Below are positions 21,201 to 34,209 of a stretch of DNA of 64,000 nucleotides, one piece after another (position 1 is the first letter of the stretch; the number at the start of each line of letters is the position of its first letter). The position numbers and the translations under genes were made by a program. Origin of the DNA: Antedon bifida (Eukaryota; Echinodermata; Crinoidea; Comatulida; Antedonidae). The notes beneath the pieces were generated by a model. That model had not been told where the DNA came from and made no database searches. It saw only the letters and a list, made by a program, of their open reading frames with translations. Location: NCBI GenBank assembly GCA_963402885.1, contig OY727093.1:6087501-6151500 (forward strand), given 5' to 3'.

Positions 21201-24200
21201 AAGCTCGACATAAGATACAATTCACGACAATGTTCAAACCAGTAAGTTGTTAATGAACAACTCTTTGTTCAAACGAATAAACATATTTGGTAAAATACTT
21301 CAACAATTTTTGCCATGGTAATGTCACAGTTATGGATCGAAAATATTAGTTACTTGATAAAACTGTAATTTAATTAAACAAATAGTCAACCGAAACTTGG
21401 ATATCAAGGGTTTCTGGTTAAATTTACTTTTATAATTGTGAAACCATTATTTTTGTTAATTGTTTGGCCGTTGAAAGCTAACTATATAAAAAACTAGAAA
21501 ATGGCACATTATATTCAAAGTCTGATTTAATTTTTCCTGTTTTGAGGGACAATCATATTGAAATAAGAAAGAAACAAACTAACCTGAATAATTTGTACGG
21601 TCTTTGTCCGGTGGAGGTAGTGGAGGTTTTGGTGGTGGTGTATACCCCTCTGGATAAACTATAAAGTCGGACGTACAATTTGTAACAGCACATTGGCAAC
21701 TGAAGTCCCCGTAGTCATGATCAATGGACTCGGAGCACTCGGTATTTCCAGTGTAAATCTCATCTTTGTTATCTACTGGAAAACATCCAGCAAAATAAGA
21801 GCTTTCTATAACAGTTCCATTATCATGGAATCCTGATAACAGCCAACACTCACTGTCCGCATCGCATTCTGTTGACGGACAATTTGTCAGATGACATTGA
21901 ATAATCCCATCTTGAATAGTATTACATTGGATGGTACCTGTAGAATCGCATTCCGGGCACCAAATACTATCGCTGACTTCGATTAGGCAAACTGAAAAAG
22001 GAAAACAAGAAAGAAAATACTTTAAGTATCAGTATGGGTTGAGAGCAAATGGAATAGATTCTAAGTTGGTTGTTTCAATTGGTTGGCTCATAGTGGAGCT
22101 GTAGCGTGATGATTAGCATAGTGGAGCAGTAGATTGGTGATTAGCATAGTGGAGCAGTAGATTGGTGGTTAGCATAGTGGAGCTGTAGATTGGTGGTTAG
22201 CATAGTGGAGCTGTAGATTGGTGATTAGCATAGTGGAGCAGTAGATTGGTGATTAGCATAGTGGAGCAGTAGATTGGTGGTTAGCATAGTGGAGCTGTAG
22301 CTTGGTGGTTAACATAGTGGAGCTGTAGATTGGTGGTTAGCATAGTGGAGCTGTAGCTTGGTGGTTAGCATAGTGGAGCAGTAGATTGGTGGTTAGCATA
22401 GTGGAGCTGTAGCTTGGTGGTTAGCATAGTGGAGCAGTAGATTGGTGATTAGCATAGTGGAGCTGTAGATTGGTGGTTAGCATAGTGGAGCTGTAGATTG
22501 GTGGTTAGCATAGTGGAGCTGTAGATTGGTGATTAGCATAGTGGAGCAGTAGATTGGTGATTAGCATAATGGAGCAGTAGATTGGTGGTTAGCATAGTGG
22601 AGCAGTAGATTGGTGGTTAGCATAGTGGAGCAGTAGATTGGTGATTAGCATAGTGGAGCAGTAGATTGGTGGTTAGCATAGTGGAGCAGTAGATTGGTGT
22701 GGAGCTGTAGATTGGTGGTTAGCATAGTGGAGCAGTAGATTGGTGATTAGCATAGTGGAGCAGTAGATTGGTGATTAGCATAGTGGAGCTGTAGCTTGGT
22801 GGTTAGCATAGTGGAGCAGTAGATTGGTGATTAGCATAATGGAGCTGTAGATTGGTGGTTAGCATAGTGGAGCTGTAGCTTGGTGGTTAGCATAGTGGAG
22901 CTGTAGCTTGGTGATTAGCATAGTGGAGCTGTAGCTTGGTGGTTAGCATAGTGGAGCTGTAGCTTGGTGGTTAGCATAGTGGAGCTGTAGCTTGGTGGTT
23001 ATAGCATGCTTGCCTTCCAATCCCAAGATCTAGATTTCAATCCCGACCTAGTGCCAGGGTTGTAACTCACGACACGACTCTTTCAACTCCATTCCCTAAG
23101 CCTCAAATGAGACTTAGTTTATAAGTTACTCGCTGTTGGATGTGTTGTGATGAACGAATACAGCATTTTATCGTGTCATCTCATTTAACAGAGATGTAGC
23201 ATGCCGGGATTTGAAGCATTGCCACGGATCACTAGACTAGAAAAACCTTAGATGATCCTGGCCAGGAAAGAGTTGAGTTAGTTTCTCAATGTAGTCTCAC
23301 GCTCTGATCCGCGATAAATCGAATGAGGAAACAAATTACGTACACATTTTAACGTGTAATACTTCATTGAACCCATTTGATTTTACCCACCAGCCACCCC
23401 ACTCCACTTTTCAACCTTAAACAAATTGTAAGGTTTGTTTGCCACACAGACATCGGTTTGTTTTTAGGAAAGTTTAAGAAAAGTATATCTAATAAGGATC
23501 ATGAGTTTATTTTCATTAGTCATTTACAACATAGCCTGTATTGTTATCACAATCCTTCATATGAACTTCAAAACTTTCAGTCTCCAAGGTTAAAATGGCG
23601 GGGCGGAAGTTTCAAACGTCATGGTCAAATGATCAATTGGCAAGTATTGGGATTTTATTGGAGGCCTACATTGAACGACAGACGACGCTTTCCGCATCAG
23701 TTCCTGTACAATTTTACATTAGTTATCTCTTAAACTCATAATTAATTTGCCAGACTAAAAAATCAAGAAGACGTGGATTCATAACTTATAATGGCCTACT
23801 CGTAACGGAAAGAGGAAAACTCAAAATGTAGTGATCAACAAATAGTTGAAAAATAAGTTGAAAACGCCGTCTCAAGCAGAGACTCAAACCTTCTAATTTT
23901 ACAGGGTTAAGAATGGGTTGTAATATAGGTAACAGAACTTCGTTAAACAATTATATTGGAGGCCGCTTTAAAAATCATGGATACAACTTTTCACGTTTAG
24001 GCCTACATTAGTCCATGGCCCATCATGAAAGGGCTATGTTTATAGATATCTACAGTTAATATTTCGCTTCTTATCAATTGTTTATGTTGAAATAATTAAG
24101 TTATCCCCGCTCTAAGTGTGTTGGGCCCGGTATCAATATCATTTTACCCGTAAATGAAGAAAAGTTCAAATGTCATATATAATAAATAGTACAACTGTAA

Positions 24201-27200
24201 CTATAACAATTTGTGCATAGTTTCATTATAGTTTACATTATTTTCAATTTTCGATTGCTTAATGCCCATGCTTGTAACGTTGTAATTTGACACATTATAC
24301 CTGTTGGCCGATACAATTCCCCCTCTGACCCCGTAATTGTAACTCAAGTTTATGTTTATACAATGTATGACTCATGTGAAGAATTGGTTATTTCCATTAA
24401 AGTATAGATTTACACTAAAATTGTAAAAAAGGAAAATATTAAATCGTAATAATGTACATAACAAAACATCATACACAATAAAAGGAACGGACAATGACTC
24501 ATGACGGTATCCGAATTACCGTATCTGAACATTTAGATAAAAATACATAACAAAATTGCCATGTAGGCCTATTGAAATAATTCTGTTTTAAAAATTGCCT
24601 GCTTTACTACGACAGTACACTATACTGTATTTACATTTTAAAAATGTTTTTTTTTCTATAGAATTTATCAAAGTATTGGTATATTAGGAGGGGTTTTACG
24701 GAAATAGAAAATGGCGCTAGCTATGAACGGTTTGTGTCATCAAGGATATAGTTGAAAGATGAATTTTTATTAGACATTGATTAATTATGTGTTTATACTT
24801 TCACAGGCCATATGCACGTAAATATCTGAAAACAATGGTAGGGGTAAATTCTCATATTTCAGTTTGTCAGCACGCTTGGAAAACAAGCATGTGTAGGCGT
24901 CGAGTGGTGAGAAATAAACATTGAAAAAGATCTTATTTCACAAAGTTTTACTGTTCGGTATAATCTAATTTAGGTCGAGTGTAGTTTACTTGCATGGATT
25001 GTATACCTCTCCTATTGTAATGTCATCAGCAGAAAACGCAGTGTCTATCAGACAATATTCGTAAAGTTAAGCCAGGTCGACTATAGTTTACTATTGTGAT
25101 CAAGACAACCGTAGTGTCTATATTAAATAGAAAGTATTCGTAATAAGTTAATCCCAAAGTTACAGTTTTGTATTCTTTGAATCGTTTCTACAAACTGTAT
25201 AATTCTTTTATTATACAATTATGGTTTATCAAGATTTGTGGATAGTTCTTGTCCGCTACGGCTAGTACAATCCTTTGACTAATTATTTGTAGAATGTGTG
25301 AGTTCAAGAGTTTTAGAATGGATTTTAAAACTCAAGTTTGAAGAATTTGTATTAATAATAATCTCTCATAGTTTCATATTTACCATAGGCTTCACAATTG
25401 TTGATTTCTTATTAAAATGTTACATTCAAATATGTTAATTTTAAAGAAAAATTAATGGAAATTGTCGAAATGTTATAATAATCATTACAATTCCATTGCA
25501 TCATGCATGTCAAAAACAATCATGTATTGTATATTGTATTGTTTTGATATTAATTTTGCTTCTTCTTCTGTCCATTTTTTAAGGCTTTATTATTAATACG
25601 AATAAATAAATTCAGGATATCAGTGATATTTATTATATTTATTAAGTTAAAATATGAAATGGCATTGCACAATTGGGTAGTGTTTTTTCCCAAGCAAGTT
25701 CACGCAACAAAACAATAAAACAGCTGAAAGTTCAAATCGACCACGCATGGGGTTTGCAATAATGTCACGTTATTCGACCAAACTTGCTGCACTCCATCCG
25801 ATTCCACCTGTATCAATGTATTCTAGTATCTAGGGCACATTCGATTCTACCTGTATCAATGTATTCTAGTATATAGGGCACATCCCATTCTACCTGTATC
25901 AATGTATTCTAGTATATAGGGCAATGTGCACGTGTTCTTTAGGGGTTACGGATGACATTTTCTATAATATACAGTAGTGAAAATGTAGCGTACATCTTAC
26001 AAAGTACATGGTTTGTCTAGATACAACACCAGAGTCAATATACTAAGAGAAATCAGTTCTAAGTTGTTTTTTTTATAGAAAGGCCTATTGAAACACATTG
26101 TATTACATATTCCGTAAAATAAAGAACATGAGTGCTTTGTAATAAAATATTAAATTTAAAAAATAATATTTTCTTTCCTGTGTCGTCACAGCTTCAATCA
26201 TATCATACCACCTCTGTTAGGACTATACGTGAATTGAAATACTGAATAGATTGTATAGATACAAATCATTGATAAATAATCCAAAGAGTATTGAAACATT
26301 TCATTGGTAATTATTTAATTATTTTGCGTTACTTTCCACTTGTGGATCGAACTCCTAATAGTAATATAATTACTAAAAAGTAATTCCTTCGCAATTTATA
26401 TTGTTTGCAATTAAGCTGTTAAAGTGTTAAAAGGTCATGAACTAAACAAAATTGGGCTAAGCCATATGTTGATTTTTCTCCATTAACTCAAGTTCATTAG
26501 TGCAGTTAACATATCATTATCATGTGGAGTTGAAAGAAACAAATTAGATTATTTCGGTTGCACGAACCTGCTGCTCGAATAACAAACTGGACTGGTTTTG
26601 CCCCAGTGACTAAACAAGTGACCTCGATTCTCTCTAGGCGTCATCTTTGACACTGAAGCTAAATATGATTGGTGACATTGTAGTAATACATTCATTTGAA
26701 TTTAAAAACTGAATTATATACAAACAAATATTTAAACATATTTTATATTGATTTAATTCGCACATTGGTTTTTTTTAATTTGTTTTATTTACGGAAGGAA
26801 AAAATTATCTTTCTATTTTTTATACAAATGCAAAACAGGCCTAAAGCTGGACAAACTATTGTGTGAATTGTAGCAAGTGCAATCTTACACTTTATACATG
26901 GATAATTGCCTTTCTGTCACTAAATATGCCAAGCAATATGTCCCAGGGGAATGTACCCATATATAAAGGTTTCCTAAAATCATAACTAAAGATCAATTCT
27001 AATTTCAAACTCGCTTTTATGTAGGCCATCTAGAACCTGTATTATTGCAGGGAGATGGCAAGGATTGTTGTATAAATACAACTTAGAACATCAAGTTCAA
27101 TATAGGCCTAACATTTGCCGGATAGAAGCCTAGTTAATATTATAACTTCTCTCTGGGACTGGAATTCAACTCCTCAACTCATAAAATGGAAATCAGGTCA

Positions 27201-30200
27201 AGAGATTTAGCAACCCTATTCATTATTATTTATCTTTTGGATTTAACAAAACGTTTAAAGTTTCAAAGAAGCAGAACACTTTTAACAATAGGTCTACCTT
27301 TATAACGAATACAGCTTTTAGTGGTCATAATATGTACTATTCAGTGCTAGTATAGCAGGTGGGAAAGCGGTAGTGAGTTGAGGATTCGTTTCAATTTCGC
27401 GTTAAGCTAGAAACATGTGTGTATTAAACAATGTCATATTACTGTAGGTTACGGTTCTATCTGCAGAAAATATATAGCGTGAATATGTGTATTACATTTT
27501 ATACCTCTCAAGTATACCTCTCTGTCAGCAAATAGAACCGAATTGACATAGATATTCATGTATTAAAAATTGTTAATACACAGAGACACATTTTAGCTGA
27601 CTTTCAATAGTCAGTTAGAATCTATTTCATGACAGCTGCAGAATCGAGTGACTAAAACCCTCACTGCTGATCATCCACAGTTTATTGTACAACGAAACAT
27701 CACAGAAAAGTACAAACAACCTTTCTGACCTATGAGGAAGTAGCGCTTACAATACAATTTTATATTAAGGTAATATTGTATTACCTTTATATTGTATTGC
27801 ATAACATGGTAAGTGCTGCTTTGAAAATCTATTTTTACGTCAGCATAGCAATGGAAATGTTTCTCATTCCAACTTGGAACGATTGCATTGTTCCTAATTC
27901 TTGCCTCTTCGTGCGACAACTTGTGTGACCGATAGGGACAATTTTTTTTATTAGTGACAATTGGTTTCCTACTGTTGGCAAAAGGCCATGTGAACGGGTG
28001 ATGAGAACATTCCAAATCCGTAAACAAGCTGTAAACTATATACACAAGGCCATCATCAACGAAAACAAATTTATAATACAGATTATATTAAGGCTAAACA
28101 ATTACTATGGAGTCATATACAAGCTCAGCTAATTACTAATTAAACATAGTATTTCAACTAATGTCGTGTCTAACAGGTGGTATAACAAGACTACTATGGA
28201 CTATACTAAATAGTATTCTGCTTAAACTTTTTAATTCGATGGCTTCTTGCTTGGAATTTGAAACGCATTATGAAAGTTCAATGTGTTAGTAAATTCATTG
28301 TTACAACAAAAGATTTCGTTGCTCTATGGTAGGAAATGTCGACACAAAATACGAGTACAGAGGCCTACTTCTGATTTCAATTCCAGCCATCATATAATCA
28401 GAATTACTTTAAACGATGCCAAGAGACGACACTTAATTCAATAAAATACGAGACATCAAAACAAATATTAATTCAAAACTTTAGTCACATGATTGTCATG
28501 GGGACAATTTTGGGACAATGAAATTCTCCGAGCTATTTGTGATAATCTAAGCCAATATATACAATATCGAGGGAATTGTCTGTTGCTCTAAGTATAATTA
28601 AAGCAAGAGGCGGATTTTTTTTCTCTCTATCTGATATTAATCAAATAATACTGTATATTTCATTTAACATTAAGTAAATTTCTGAGTTATAACTAATATT
28701 ATTTATCTTGGGTACATAAGAGGACTGGATTCCCTTCTTTTCATTGGACCCCCGCCTATGAGCATAGGCCTACATTCCACCTGTTTCGTACATGAGAGCT
28801 TATTGCAAACTTGAATCTTAAATTCCATTTGCTGCTCTTTTACAAAAAATATTTGTTAAAACAAAAACGATTCCCGTGTAGTACCACAGCAGTCTGTTCT
28901 ATCCTATGTTTATGTAATGTTATTCGACCTTTTTGAGTAATTTGTTTAAGGCCTATGGGGCACATCCACGTCAAATAGTGATAATGGGAAATTAAGTGTT
29001 CCGAGAGCCGTTTTAATTTAAAAGTTAGCCAGAGCCTTTTTCGATAGGCTATAAATAGAAAGTTACCGAACATTTCGAGCGACGCGAGTTCTGACTTCCG
29101 TATTTTATAGGCTGTCTAAATTTCCTTTTTAACTCGTTTATATTAAATTATATTGCTGTTTAATTGATTTCTGTGTATTAGGAACATTTATATTAAACAA
29201 AAACCACAACAGTGCCAATTTTTGTTGATTATGGATTCATTTATTCGAATTCTAAGATAAACATCTAAGCCAAGTGTAAGCGTAAACAAAGCGAGTCATA
29301 CGACGAAAACAAGAAAGTGAAAACTAACTAGTTTGTTAAAATAGTTAACATTAATTTGGAACTTTTAAATGAAATTCTGAAAACGGTATAATATAGTCTT
29401 ATATGTATTTTCTAAGATTTCCAAAAATAAGCTTGGTGTTATTTTTCAAACAAATTCTATAAGGAGTTGAATATAGGTCTGTTTTAAGCGAAAGCACGGT
29501 GCGCGTAGGCCTAGGGAGACGCGGCAGGGCTGGAATAATCGTTTTCTTAGGCGAAGAGAATGAGGGAAGATGCGCTTCATCATTGGCCCCTCGATTGTTA
29601 TTTTTGTTAAGTGGCTGATTCATAATCTTAAAATATGAGGACAAAGGGCTTATAAATTTTGAAATAAAGTGTTGAACTTTCATTTTTCTTAAAATTATTA
29701 AGCATTGGGTGAAGTGGGTGGGGGGACTGTCTGCAAGCTAGGCCTGGACTGTTTAAATTGGTAAAATACTATAAAATCAATACATTCTTGGGGCTAAATA
29801 ATTAATGAAATTTCACGATTCCCTTCTTTTTATTATAATAATGGAGCAATAAATGAAATACACACCATTTAACATAAAACTTTTAATATTATCACAAATT
29901 ACACAACAAGTTTTGTATATTAAATTAACATCTTTTGTACTAGGCCTTTTTCTATTTATATTTATAATGATTATTTATTGCCGATTTGGAAATCACATTT
30001 AAACTTTATAACAATTACCGCACAACAACCAACCTCCGCTTGAACCTTTAAATAAGTAAATTAGGAAAATAACAAGATTTTAAAAATTAAATGTCCTTTG
30101 GCAATAAAAATCTGTAGATATCCATAATTACTGTATGTGTTGTTTCACATATGCCGGTAAATTAATGAGGAATTGTTGTTGATTAATGCTATTTCTATTG

Positions 30201-32687
30201 TATTGAAGTATGCAAACAGCTTAAGAACATCCCTCTGTGATCTGTAAAAAAAACAACATTAAATTAATAATAATCAATATTTAGTTTTATTTGTAATCAT
30301 TTATTTTTATTTCCTTAGGCCTAGGCCTATAAATACGCGCGCCCGACAATGAACACGCGCCAACAATACACGCACTACTCCACTATAATAACAGGCTAAA
30401 GCCTAGCTCTCCTAACTGTAAACTAGGCCTAGACTATATTGATTTTTGAATAAAATAAAAGAGGCTTTGTAAAGTTTTATGATTAAAAACAGCTTTCCTA
30501 TATATTATATAATGTTCTTATTATTTTAAAAAGCAACATTTTTAATCTTATGGTGTAAAAAAATGATTTTAGCTACAACCATGTGTTCCATTTTCAGCAG
30601 TAAAATAACCAAAAAGGCACATGTTTAAGCAGCCATTAAAAAAAAATAAAAAATAACACCAACGAGATTTTTTTATTAACTACTATTGAAAAATTAAATA
30701 TCCAGAAAATATAAAACCCACCTTCTCAAAAAGTTAGGTTGTTTTATTACAGCCTCAACAAATTAGACGAAATTTTAACATTCGAATACCCTAAAATTGT
30801 TTAAAAAACATCGGTGTCATTCACCCTTGTTTGACACAGATATAATGGCTTTGTCGATAAAAAAACAATATCACGTGGTTCGTAGATGCTGTGTCAAAGG
30901 TTTTCATGAATTATTCATTAGTAAATAAAACCAAAAGTTCCAATTGGCCAATTTGCAAAAACTTAATATTTATTTTTAAAAACAAAGTTGCTTCCGGGTA
31001 ATTATTCACGCTGTCTCGTGTGCAAAAACGATTCGCTGCCGATAGAGGGCTCACTACTTTTTTTCCCTGGTGAATTGAATGTGGGGGAAATAAGGAATTA
31101 CATATTTAGATCATGTCCAGTATGCTTCGGCACCGTGAACAGTATAATATATCACGTTAAAATCTATATTTACTTGTTGTTAATCTTGTCAATATATTGC
31201 GTACACTACCTGGATTGTAGATGCAGTTTTTAAATGGTCCTTCAAATATTCCAAGTCAGGGAAAAATGTTTCTCTGATTTTGTTTTGTTTTTACGTGCGC
31301 GTGTGATGCTCTTTATCTACCTCGTAATTCAACTCTGAGAGATGTGCATCATTCTACAATATTGAAACTAAAAATAAAGCATAGTTTTTGCTGATTTTTT
31401 CGACAGTAGGCCTACATAAATTACCAGGAATTAATAGACATGAGTCCAAAGGTATCAAATCACTAACACAAATAAAATATACACAACATGTCTGTGAATC
31501 TTATACTCAACATTGCTGAAACTATGCTTTTTAGTGTGAGATCCATATTTAAAAGATAGGCCATACACTATATTATTTCCGCATAAAGTGACTATATTTT
31601 AATTTCGTAACTCTATCAAAATAGAGTTGCGAAATATTGCTCTCTGTAGAGTGATGAATATAAATTTAATCCGTTAAGTGAATAAAACAATTGGCGTTTT
31701 GCTACATCAGTTAAATTAAGCGGAAAGGTCATGCTAATAATGGAAATAAATAATATATGAATTGCTTCCCCGAAATAAAAAAAAAGGAATTTATTTCAAT
31801 CATGTCAAGGTGACAAAATAAATTCACAGGGCTTAGAAGTTCAGAGAACGAATCTTGATATTACACAAGTAGGCCAATGTAACAATTAAGTTATTGGATC
31901 ATTTGATAATGTCATGCCTAACTAAATACATACATACTTTACCACAATTTCTATGAAATGGGTCGGATGATCAATCATATATGTCGACAGAACCATTATT
32001 AATTTTAGTTCAATGCCTACTCGGGTTACAAAGATGTTAAACGCTTATGGTGTATTTGTTATCTTAACCACAGAAATTATTAAAGAATAATGAGGAATTA
32101 GATGTTGGTATTAAGGTATATGAGTCACGGACTAGAAACAAGTAGCATGATGGCTTCGTGATACCTTGAAATTTGAATAACAACAATTATGAAATATGAA
32201 ATTGGGAAGACCAAAGGGAACTTATTCACAGCAGTTGACCTAACCTTAAAATAAGAAATTTGAAACACATAATAAAACGAACCAATAACATCGGAATAAG
32301 GAACATATTTTTTCCAAGAAAAGGAAGGGCTTTCCGGATATAATAAATGCAGTACATTTCAATGATTGAGTGGAGAATGTCAATATATTTTAATTTTCCC
32401 AAAATATGAATAATCTCACCAACAGATAGATTAATTTTAATTCAAAAGGGAAAATCATGGTACAGTAACTTTTTTTCAAATGTGTCACTACAATTTGTAG
32501 TACAAACGACGACCACATAAGTTAGGTGGTATTATGATCTTTTTGAAAGTGGATCACTCTGGGTCATTCATTTAGGCCTATTCTATTCTATACGTCAAGT
32601 AAGTGTACGGTGTAGCCTGGAGATGTCATACTTACCAAAAATTATCCCTACAATAAGCAATGTATAAATCCTCTGATGCGAATACAT
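18276..32687 (-). CDS. TGFBR2: TGF-beta receptor type-2 orthologue (transmembrane Ser/Thr kinase), complete
   Basis: Six coding exons in transcript order: 32687-32636, 21991-21584, 21130-20307, 19352-19211, 18949-18822, 18440-18276 (572 aa; human TGFBR2 is 567). Residues 1-22 form a signal peptide ([20 protein letters not shown]). The ectodomain has 12 cysteines after the leader, ending in a CxCx4C box (CQCAVTNC), several N-glycosylation sequons and a proline-rich stalk. The membrane segment is about 175-196. The kinase has GRGRYG (261-266), VAVK lysine 285, HRDLKSSN (387-394), DFG (407-409) and APE (436-438), so it looks active. [17 protein letters not shown] and [13 protein letters not shown] match TGFBR2 better than activin or BMP type II receptors. 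The family binds TGF-beta-type ligands and phosphorylates a type I receptor, which signals through SMAD2/3. All exon phases join without error. The C-terminus is TVV, a possible PDZ ligand. An internal Met (168) opens a long frame, but the upstream exons show it is not the start. Confidence 0.94.
19531..19598 (+). repeat. Perfect 30 bp tandem duplication in a TGFBR2 intron
   Basis: Two identical 30 bp units starting GTTTTTATTAACTCTTTGGT and a partial third. A GC-richer patch with CGCGCG follows at 19,620-19,740. Nothing coding is supported. Confidence 0.85.
22090..23005 (+). repeat. 28 bp minisatellite built from a tRNA-like SINE head
   Basis: About 33 copies of a 28 bp unit (GATTGGTGGTTAGCATAGTG + GAGCAGTA). 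Most differences are G/A in GTGGTT versus GTGATT, and A/T in GAGCAG versus GAGCTG. Each unit contains TAGCATAGTGG, which fits the Pol III A-box consensus. The right end merges directly into a family D SINE (TTGGTGGTTATAGCATGCTT). It lies in TGFBR2 intron 1, 99 bp from the ectodomain exon, opposite to the gene. Confidence 0.93.
22985..23165 (+). mobile_element. tRNA-derived SINE family D, copy at the end of the minisatellite
   Basis: The tRNA-like head (TGGTGGTTATAGCATGCTTG, then ATTTCAATCCCGAC) is followed by CTAGTGCCAGGGTTGTAACT, CTCTTTCAACTCC and GAGTTACTCGCTGTTGGATG. The same blocks recur at 46,490-46,660 and 52,290-52,430. Confidence 0.7.
23166..32635. other. Long TGFBR2 intron 1, no gene seen
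   Basis: AT-rich intron sequence with no MITE family 1 copy. It holds a 43 bp tandem repeat (25,800-25,922) and a CpG-containing stretch at 30,320-30,375 (CCTATAAATACGCGCGCCCG). The open frames at 23,377, 27,671, 28,840 and 29,399 (77-124 codons) show no recognisable domain, signal peptide or splice partners. Its size and low repeat load would suit regulatory elements, but I cannot point to one. Confidence 0.55.
25800..25922 (+). repeat. 43 bp tandem repeat, about 2.8 copies
   Basis: The unit begins ATTCYACCTGTATCAATGTA and continues TTCTAGTATMTAGGGCACAT. Copies start near 25,800, 25,843 and 25,887. Intronic in TGFBR2. Confidence 0.85.
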
Positions 32688-34209
32688 TTTTGTTTCAGTG
32701 CTGAGCTCCACCAAGTATAATACAACTACAACAAAAGTTCATCTATTTTGTATTCCTATCTGTCGCTTTATTCAATATTATTTAACTCCAACCTACAGCA
32801 TGTCTGTAAAGCGAAACCGAGTTTACGATTGTTTTGGATAATAATAATATCCCAGAGTAAGTTATTACTAATATTTACACAAACGCTATGATTAATAGTC
32901 TTCTATTTATAGTAACGAAGATTCCTTTTGAAAAAAAACTATCTTTGGATTTTCTCAAAAATTTCAAATACTGACTGACTCTAGTGTGTCTTTTTGGTTT
33001 CGCTCCTTTGAAGAAAGTAACAGGAATTGAAATAATCTTCATTAAAGAAGATCGGGTGACTTCTCAAAGACTGGTGACTTGTGAAGTTCAACGGTCTTAC
33101 CCGTCTTTGACAGATCATCCATCCACTAAAACTGTTCAGTTGAATTGAATATGAAACGCCTCCCAACAGAGGGATTCCTAAGTGCAGAACATTCTATTTT
33201 TAAAATAGGGAAAAATCTTCAAGCATTACCAAACAATTTTAGTTTATATTAGCATTATGTGCTTACTTTAAAGCAAATTATTGTTTAGTATTATTACATA
33301 ATATACATTTATGAAACTATTTTATATAGTATCTGTTTTTATTACAAATGTGATGTTATTCTTCGTTGCAGAAAATGGATTATTCCATATGGCATGCCAA
33401 AAGGGTGACTAGCAGCACACTGGCACAAATCAAACGAAATGAAACGCGTTGGCGTTTGACATCATGACATCACATCCTGTTTACTACTGATATCAATATA
33501 ATAGTGTTTCATTTTTTTAGAGAAAGTTTGTATTTTGTGTTTTGATATAATTATGCCTATTTTATGTTTGACAATTTTAAAAATGTGACGTGTACACAAC
33601 ATAAATACAAAACGTCACAAAAATGTAGGTCGCTTATCGATTCAAGGTCTATTTTGTATTTAAATGATGACCTTCAATAATATATTGAAGCGAAATCAAA
33701 ACCTGGATCGAAAAAGAAAACCCCGTTTCTATGTATGGTTGTCTTATTATAATAATATAATGAAATACTGTCTTCATAGTGTAGTACTAGTAGTAGTAGG
33801 TTCTGCTGGAAAAATTCACTATAGTATTATTGAAGATGACAAAGTACACTTTTTATTGTCAAATTGAATAAACGTACTATTGACTGAGATGGGTCTGACG
33901 ACATAAATGATGCACTTCAATAAAATAAAAAGATTACAAAATGACAAAATTAAAATACATGAAAAGTTTCATTTCTAATTTTGTTTTTTTTTGTCTTTTT
34001 TCTTTTTTTTCATTCTTCTTTTTTTCTCCTATTTTTCTTTCTTTCTTATCATATTTTTTCTATAACAAATGTTTATAAATTTATATATTTTATAACTTTT
34101 TATAGTTATTTTTTTAAATAAACCTAAGTACACTACTACCATACTGTGATTAATGTTTTGGAAGTGATTTTCATCATAAGAATTGACCGTGTACGTTTAC
34201 GTAATCAAC
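32688..34209. promoter_or_regulatory. Divergent intergenic region between TGFBR2 and SNX4
   Basis: The two start codons point away from each other across 1,522 bp, so both promoters probably lie here or in unseen 5' UTR introns. Visible features are a CpG-containing patch near 33,436 (AAACGCGTTGGCG), followed by CATCATGACATCAC, which resembles an AP-1/CRE half-site pair. There are TGACGTGTACAC near 33,585 and a long T-rich tract at 33,960-34,110. No clear TATA box could be assigned to either gene. Confidence 0.45.

Noticed and set aside
22090-23005. CRISPR-like or satellite centromere array
   Set aside because: The 28 bp units are contiguous, number about 33, and grow out of a SINE head. There are no spacers and no megabase-scale context.
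23377-23733. 118-codon plus-strand frame in TGFBR2 intron 1
   Set aside because: No recognised motif, no plausible splice partners, and composition like the surrounding intron.
27671-28045. 124-codon minus-strand frame
   Set aside because: No domain, and its start and end fall in low-complexity AT-rich sequence. It would have to be an extra TGFBR2 exon, but the phases of the signal-peptide and ectodomain exons already join perfectly without it.
30320-30375. TATA-like CCTATAAATACGCGCGCCCG as an internal TGFBR2 promoter
   Set aside because: A single suggestive motif with no adjoining exon or start codon. Not enough support.
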